Shown: positions 9,492 through 14,464 of the stretch, in pieces
Layout of the letters: every line of letters starts with the position of its first letter
Position numbering within the stretch: the stretch's first letter is position 1
NCBI GenBank assembly: GCA_015179025.1
Contig: WHUX01000667.1
Coordinates: 1-14,464, forward strand
Reading direction: 5' to 3'
DNA: 14,464 nt
DNA from: Terfezia claveryi
Lineage: Eukaryota > Ascomycota > Pezizomycetes > Pezizales > Pezizaceae
Program-made: the position numbers and the translations under genes
Notes under the pieces: model-generated
What the model was told of the DNA's origin: nothing
The model's input: the letters and a program-made list of their open reading frames with translations, nothing else
Databases searched by the model: none

Positions 9492-9615
9492 ATTATGGCC
9501 GCGTGACCTCTGTTTAAAAGCGTGTGAGTTACTACTATGGCCATATGACCATCGTTTATGGCGTGTGACTCATTACTATGGCCACATGACCCCTTTTGTA
9601 CAGCGCACCACCTTC
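9492..9615 (+). repeat. Three tandem units in the LTR U3
   Basis: Copies of ATGGCC-N-(C/T)(A/G)TGACC begin around 9492, 9534 and 9575 (spacing 42 and 41), with GCGTGTGA between the first two pairs. They lie about 60-180 bases upstream of the TATA box, where enhancer-like repeats usually sit. Confidence 0.7.
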
Positions 9616-9669
9616 TGGTGTGCTACCCTTTATTGTATTTATTTCCTTAGTTATCAGATCTCAGACGAG

Positions 9670-9677
9670 TATAAATA
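9670..9677 (+). promoter_or_regulatory. TATA box of the plus-strand Gypsy element
   Basis: TATAAATA within the LTR, downstream of the U3 tandem units and upstream of the leader. Transcription would start near 9700, in the sequence containing CAGAAAGACAAGAAGC. Confidence 0.6.
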
Positions 9678-9942
9678 GGCCACTGGATTCCCTCTGGAAT
9701 CTACAGAAAGACAAGAAGCAACCAAGCAAGAACTGAGAGCAAGCAAGCCTATATTCCGATCAAATCAAGATCATATAGCTTAGATAGCACGAATCATATA
9801 TGATAGATTACACCAGTTAATTACTGTTCCCTTCAGAAACGTCCCACATAGTAATCTCCCTACCCTTCTGAGGTCTTACCTCAGTAGAACCGAAATACAC
9901 AAACGTCCGTGCCTATGGATATAGATTGTATAAATGGTACCG

Positions 9943-9948
9943 AATAAA
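9943..9948 (+). promoter_or_regulatory. Possible poly(A) signal in the LTR
   Basis: AATAAA lies about 270 bases after the TATA box and 120 before the proposed LTR end. This order suits an LTR, but the motif is short and could be chance. Confidence 0.35.
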
Positions 9949-10072
9949 TACTGTCTAGTACCATTCATTACATTTTTTTTAACTCACTTACCTAATCTTT
10001 ACTCTTAAATCCAAGGCATGATCAACCTTCGGATACTTTTATTACACTCACGCAAGTGTATAAAATTCGACA

Positions 10073-10200
10073 CCCAAGTGCACATATAAAATCGATATCG
10101 TTATTCAACTAGCTAGCCAACAAAAAATCCAACAAACGAGACATCAGACTCTCAACTGCAGTACATCAACAAAAGACTTAGAAGCAAGCTAAGCAGAGCT
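10073..10200 (+). other. Leader after the LTR; primer-binding site not identified
   Basis: The sequence right after the proposed LTR end begins CCCAAGTGCACATAT. It does not start with TGG as tRNA-complementary sites do. An imperfect repeat (CAAGTGTATAAAATTCGA and CAAGTGCACATATAAAATCGA) straddles the edge. Either the edge is wrong or priming is unusual. Confidence 0.3.
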
Positions 10201-10803
10201 CTAACGGGCAGTGGTATCCCACATTAAACAATCCCACCCTTGTTCACAACACTTTTCCCAATAAGATTGACAACTCATCTTGCACTCCTGGCAACCGCCA
10301 TTATATCTGTACCTGTAAATCCAGTACACCATTGAAAAACCGGCCCCCCAGGTCCCAGGAATAATTGGTCTAAACAACCAAGCATCACAATCCCAAGGCT
10401 CAAATCTCGCTGCCTCCACTGCAGCCATTTCCTCCAGAAAAGAATTACCTCTATCAGAACCTTCCTTAGGCCCAGACATCTCTACCAATACCTCTGCGCC
10501 CCCAACGTCTACCTCAACACACCAATCAGAAAATGTGACACTCTTGCCGGAAGAACTAGAACTAGATTCTAGACCAGTAGACGAAGAAAAACCAGGACCA
10601 TGAGAAACATTAGGATCCTGACATCCAGCCTCACCAGCCTCGTGAGCCACCGAGCTAACAGAACCGTCAGTCGAACGGAGATCATAAGGATCATCAGCCA
10701 CCACACCATCAGCATAGAAAGGTGCCAAAGAAGAAAAATAACTCGATGATCGTATTGCATAACCAGCTGCATTTGGTTGCGGACAGACGACGAAATCAGA
10801 CAT
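10201..10803 (-). CDS. Intact ORF divergent from gag in the Gypsy leader, Cys-rich C-terminus
   Basis: A stop-free 200-codon frame on the strand opposite gag. Its ATG (10803-10801) is separated from the gag ATG (10805) by one base. Residues 1-80 are Ser/Gly/Asp-rich and look disordered. Residues 80-130 contain SSSSSSGKSVTFSDW and an acidic helix-like FLEEMAAVEAARFEPWD. Residues 145-168 are hydrophobic and aromatic (PGTWGAGFSMVYWIYRYRY). The C-terminus (171-191) has six Cys in the pattern C-x2-C-x3-C-x6-CC-x4-C, then DCLMWDTTAR. I know no such protein in Gypsy elements. It may be a real accessory gene, a host fragment captured in the leader, or a chance frame. Its composition reads more like protein than a shadow of the other strand, and gag-pol has five stops while this has none. 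Confidence 0.45.
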   Translation of the reverse strand: MSDFVVCPQPNAAGYAIRSSSYFSSLAPFYADGVVADDPYDLRSTDGSVSSVAHEAGEAGCQDPNVSHGPGFSSSTGLESSSSSSGKSVTFSDWCVEVDVGGAEVLVEMSGPKEGSDRGNSFLEEMAAVEAARFEPWDCDAWLFRPIIPGTWGAGFSMVYWIYRYRYNGGCQECKMSCQSYWEKCCEQGWDCLMWDTTAR

Positions 10804-10804
10804 A

Positions 10805-12583
10805 ATGGCATCTGAACTTAGTAAGAAGACTAAGAGGTCGAGACAGTTAACTATGTTACCCGAAGATATTAAGAAATTAGTAGTAGAAACTCCCAGAAAG
10901 ACCAGATTTATAGTTCCTAACACAGAAGGGGAAATAAATCTGCCCATAGATATAGAAATAGGAGAACCAGGTGGAGCAGGAACCAAACTATATTTTAGTA
11001 TGGCTTTACCTCTCGCACCAGAAGAATTTTGGGACAGACATCTTCCAACAATTGAGGAGATTTTGAAATATACTCGCTCCATGGGACATGCCTAACAGTA
11101 TCATCTTGATGATACTCGACTCTTAATGGGAGCCATAGCAAAACACTACTTATGGCTAACGCCTTACCTATTCAAAGAAGAAGACTTAGAAATGAACGCA
11201 TTTTTAAGTAAAGAATTAAGGAAACCTGTTGTACCACTTTTAAGGAAACCGAATTGGGTAATAAATAACTGGGAAGAAATAATGGCATTCATGATGAGCA
11301 GCACTCATCTAGAAGAATCAGCACATACCGCGGAGGATTTTTTCAATCCTAGCAAAGAACTTCCAGGAGCGTTCCTGAGAACACCAAAAGATCAATCGAA
11401 AGGCACAGGTCAAGTACCTGAGACACCAGAAAGGAGGACTGGGTCAGCCAAAGAACTAGACGACAAAGACCAACCACCAGAAGATATAGAATTACCAGAA
11501 GACGATGATGATCTAGATACAGGACTAGACCAACAGAAGCAGAAAACACAGGGAGGAGGACGAGACCCCGATGATAGCGGAGATAATAGCTCGGACTCTG
11601 ATAAGGCATCGTCAGTTGCAAGTCAAACTCTTAAAAGAAAACCTAAACGAGGAAAATCAGTTGAACACCAGCAATGGGAATCTACAACAGGAATGGTTAC
11701 AATGAGTAACCATGAAGCAAAGAATGCTTTAAAAGGAATAAAGATTGATATGCCAGAAAAATTAAGAGGAGAAGACAAAAAATGGCAAGACTCACAATAT
11801 TTTGACTCTTGGGCCACAGCAATGCAATGTTGGTTTGTTCTCAAAAGAATAGATTTAGAAGGCGCTTCAGCTTTGGAAATTGTTGGATTCAGAATGGAAG
11901 GAAGCGCACTCACTACTTATAAACAGTTCCTAAGAGAAAAAGGAAAGAATGCAACATTCTTTGGTTTCATACTAGCGCTAAGAGATTTTCTGATACCCTC
12001 TACTAGTAAGGACATTTTATGGAAACGATGGGAGACAGCCACACCATACAAGGACGGACGTCACATGGGAATCAAACAGTTTGCCAACTGGCTTACTAAA
12101 ATGCAAATCAAATTGATTGACAAGGATGGCAAACAATCAATATCAGAGGAAGTAAAAAGAAGAAAGTTTCTTAATCACCTGCCGCCATATATGTCAGCTA
12201 CATTAATTCCTTTAATCAAAGAAGAATGGTCATATGATCAGCTCGTGTATCAAGCGGAGTCATATAAAGCTTCCAAGAAGGATATTGCCCCACCATCCAC
12301 AACAAATACATCCCGACGACAACACCTTTGGAATAAAAATCGAAGTTACGGTCCATGCAGGGACCAGAATCAATGACAAAGAACAGGATTTAATCCTAGC
12401 AGCAATCCCAACACCAAATCCAACACAGAAAATCGGAAGGACTCAGATTGGGACAACATCACAAAAAAATTAGATCAGAAGACAAAGATGCAATTAATTA
12501 GAGACAAGAAATGTCCATGGTGTTGGAACCCTGGACACTCCTATAAGGAATGTAGGAAACGAAAAAATAAGGTACCTATGCGT
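10805..12583 (+). pseudogene. gag: Gypsy gag with CCHC zinc knuckle (two in-frame stops)
   Basis: The capsid precursor, which packages the element RNA. ATG at 10805 opens a frame continuous with pol. Stops lie at codon 97 (TAA, 11093) and codon 524 (TGA, 12374), with coherent protein on both sides of each. Residues 1-180 are helical (LPEDIKKLVVETPRK, WVINNWEEIMAFMM). Residues 190-290 are acidic and Gly/Ser-rich. Residues about 310-480 match the retrotransposon gag domain (FDSWATAMQCWF, FILALRDFLIPSTSKDILWK, RKFLNHLPPYM). The zinc knuckle is CPWCWNPGHSYKEC (570-583, C-x2-C-x4-H-x4-C). Two codons 3' of the start are ASEL; a start this close to a divergent ATG is odd. The stops fit CAA to TAA and CGA to TGA. 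Confidence 0.75.
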
Positions 12584-13342
12584 ACAGCTGCACAAGATTT
12601 AGCTATGCCGATAGCCACCAAGGATAAAAACAATAAGGATAAAATCAAGGAACGATGCTTGTCAAGACAGGTACCAGATTTTAGCAAGGTATTCGTTAAA
12701 GCTAACGAACACCCCGCACTAGCTTTAATTGATCTCCAAACGAAGGGAGGAGACTTAATCAATTCTCAATTTGTATACCTATACAAAATACCAACTAGAA
12801 GTATCGAGAAGAAATCATTAAGTACTGCAATTAAAGGCTCAAAAGGAACAATAGATAAAGCTTGTACTATTAAACTTGATTGGATAAGTTATGTAGAAGA
12901 ACGAACATTCTATGTAGCTCATTTGACTAGATAGGACATGATACTAGGAGAACCTGCTCGCAGCAAAGTGCGAGCAATAATTCCTGCCCATCAGGAACCA
13001 GTTACTATCCAACCGGAAAATATTCCACGATTCCAGTTAAGTGTATGGAAAGGATCTAGAACTATAGCGAATAGTATAAGATCAGCATATACTCAGGTCA
13101 GCTGTGAATCAGTTACAGAATATAGTGAACCGGATAATTGGGAAAATATTAGTGACGCAGAAGAAACCGATTCAGAAAGAGAACTCGTGATAGCTGTTTC
13201 TATGGTACAGAAACAATTCAACCCTATAATGGAGTTTCCTTTATTATTTCCCAAGACAATTCCACGGGAATTACCGCTACGAAGAAAAATTAATCACTCT
13301 ATCAAACCAAAAGCAGGACCTACTTGGATACCAAAATGGTGA
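12584..13342 (+). pseudogene. Gypsy aspartic-protease-like region
   Basis: Continues in the gag frame. The candidate active site is ALIDLQTKGGD (Asp codon at 12731-12733), which differs from the usual Asp-Ser/Thr-Gly. The flanking pattern (FVYLYKIPTRSIEKKSLST, KGSKGTIDKACTIKLDW, RTFYVAHLT, then DMILGEP) follows retropepsin order, with LGEP in place of the usual LGxxWL. A TAG at 12932 sits just before DMILG, where related elements would have a residue such as Trp or Gln. The segment from 12980 to 13340 is a linker before RT (PVTIQPENIPRFQLSVWKGS, then an acidic DNWENISDAEETDSERE). It closes with a TGA at 13340. The protease role is inferred from position and pattern. Confidence 0.6.
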
Positions 13343-14464
13343 CCCTCAGGACATCGATTTACACAACAAATCCATGACAAATTAGTCGAAGAAGAAGCAT
13401 CAGGTCGCATATATAGAGTAGAAAATGACATAAATGCTGTAGTCATTTTCACTATCCCTAAACGAGATAAACCGGAAGAAGCCCGACATGTCAATAACTG
13501 TTGAGACCGCAATTTAGCCGTCGAACCGGATTACACCCCATTGCCAGATATTAATGAAGCAATTGAACTAGTAGCGGAAAATCCCATTTGGACTAAACTC
13601 GACTTAGCCGACGGATTTTTTTAATATCAGGAACAATGGAGAATCTGAGCAACACTCTACCTTTTTATGTCACATGGGATATTTCAGAACTAGAGTTATG
13701 CAACAAGGGGATCGTAATGCACCTGCTACCATGGTTCGCGTTATGCATGAAATTTTTAAGGACATAGTCTATAAAAATTTAATCATCTATATTGATGATA
13801 TTATTATATTCTCCAAAACGTATGAAGAACATATAGAATTATTAAAGAAAGTACTTCAACGTCTACAGGACGAGAAATTTTATCTTAAAGAAAGCAAATG
13901 CCAGTTCTTTACTCCAAGATTGGAAATCTTAGGACACGTTTTGACATCAGATGGATTACATGTAGACCCGAAGAAGAGGACTACTATATTAACATTTCCA
14001 ACTCCTACAAGGAAAAAGGATCTTAGAGGATTCCTTGGAATCGTTAATTATCTTGGCAGATTTATTCCTGATTTGGCATCGTATGCAAGCACCCTGTCAG
14101 AACTGCAAGGAGAAACAAAGAAATGGGAATGGACAGATACTCATAATGCAGCGTTTGAAAAACTCAAGGAACTCGTGAATTCCCCACATGTTTTAAAACC
14201 CTGGAATAAGGAATCTACTGAACCCAAATATTTAGTCTGTGATGCTAGTGATGTAGGACTAGGATCTTGGATAGGTCAAGGACCGTTGACGCACATCAGA
14301 CCATCATGCTTCCACTCTAGAAAATTTAATCCAGCACAACTCAATTATCCTACCTTTCAAAAGGAATTATTAGCGATTATTGACTCATTAAAATTTTTTA
14401 AAGCACAATTAAGAGGTCACAAGTTCACTATCCTTACAGACCACAAACCATTAGTAACCTTCCA
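13343..14464 (+). pseudogene. pol: Gypsy reverse transcriptase and RNase H, 3' end outside the window
   Basis: Two pieces. The gag-pol frame continues with GHRFTQQIHDKLVEEEASGR, FTIPKRDKPEEARHV and WTKLDLADGFF (first catalytic Asp), with a TGA at 13502, and breaks at a T7 run (13616-13622). The next frame is open from 13623 to the window end: FLCHMGYFRTRVMQQGDRNA, YIDDIIIFS (catalytic Asp pair), LEILGHVLTSDG and LRGFLGIVNYLGRFIPDLAS. RNase H follows with CDASDVGLGSW, QKELLAI and LTDHKP. Six T would restore the frame, so this is a one-base insertion. All catalytic acids are present. The enzyme makes cDNA and degrades the RNA strand; this copy would fail only by the stops and the frameshift. 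Confidence 0.85.

Larger units (their letters stand above)
9428..10072 (+). repeat. Probable 5' LTR (645 bp)
   Basis: The left edge starts TGTC at 9428, exactly where the minus-strand pol frame stops being coherent. The right edge is set at GACA (10069-10072), the inverted complement of TGTC. Between them lie a TATA box and an AATAAA, in LTR order. Only one copy is in the window, so both edges are tentative; another candidate right edge is TTACA at 9972. Bases 9423-9427 (ATAAG) would be one target-site duplicate. Confidence 0.55.
9428..14464 (+). mobile_element. Ty3/Gypsy retrotransposon, plus strand, cut by the window end
   Basis: A probable LTR starts at 9428 (TGTC) and is followed by a leader, gag with CCHC zinc knuckle, protease, RT and RNase H. 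The gene order and the YIDD, CDAS and TDHK motifs place it in Ty3/Gypsy. The similarity style (IPTR...LSTAIKGSKGTIDKAC, FNPAQLNYPTFQKELLAI) is shared by fungal elements common in Agaricomycetes and some ascomycetes. Integrase and the second LTR lie beyond the window. The catalytic residues of RT and RNase H are intact, so it is younger than the element it interrupts. Confidence 0.85.

Overview
The window looks like repeat-rich DNA from a filamentous fungus, most likely an ascomycete. Three things suggest this: a Tad-like LINE gag fragment, two Ty3/Gypsy elements, and three older blocks that kept one reading frame while gaining stop codons that fit C:G to T:A transitions, as repeat-induced point mutation (RIP) produces. 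The species cannot be read from the sequence, and no complete housekeeping gene is visible.

Positions 1-4254 hold two decayed genes on the minus strand. The first (about 2130 to 81) is in blocks: basic/Pro-rich segments, a block resembling the fungal DUF6532 domain, a Trp/Tyr-rich block with five in-frame stops, and a long acidic tail. The second (4254 to 2608) is one frame of 549 codons with eight internal stops. It has an aromatic-rich N-terminal domain, Lys-rich repeats, a Glu/Asp tail and a basic C-terminus. I recognise neither as a named family, and they may belong to one undescribed element or gene pair.

Positions 4255-5752 are non-coding. From about 4565 they form a degenerate tandem array whose full unit is about 206 bp, ending nine bases before the start codon of an intact plus-strand ORF (5753-6472) like the gag (ORF1) protein of Tad-type LINEs. 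That ORF is GC-rich and stop-free, and the rest of the LINE is missing.

Positions 6485-9427 are an old minus-strand Ty3/Gypsy element: protease, reverse transcriptase, RNase H and the integrase zinc finger in one frame with many TAG/TAA stops and catalytic Asp residues lost. From 9428 to the window end a younger plus-strand Gypsy element appears to have inserted into it. It has a probable LTR (9428-10072), a leader with an intact 200-codon ORF on the opposite strand, and a fused gag-protease-RT-RNase H frame with five stops and one homopolymer frameshift. The window ends inside RNase H.

The inferred order is: the minus-strand Gypsy arrived and was mutated, then the plus-strand Gypsy landed in it. 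The most unusual features are the divergent ORF in the Gypsy leader, the tandem array abutting the LINE ORF, and the two unassigned minus-strand genes.
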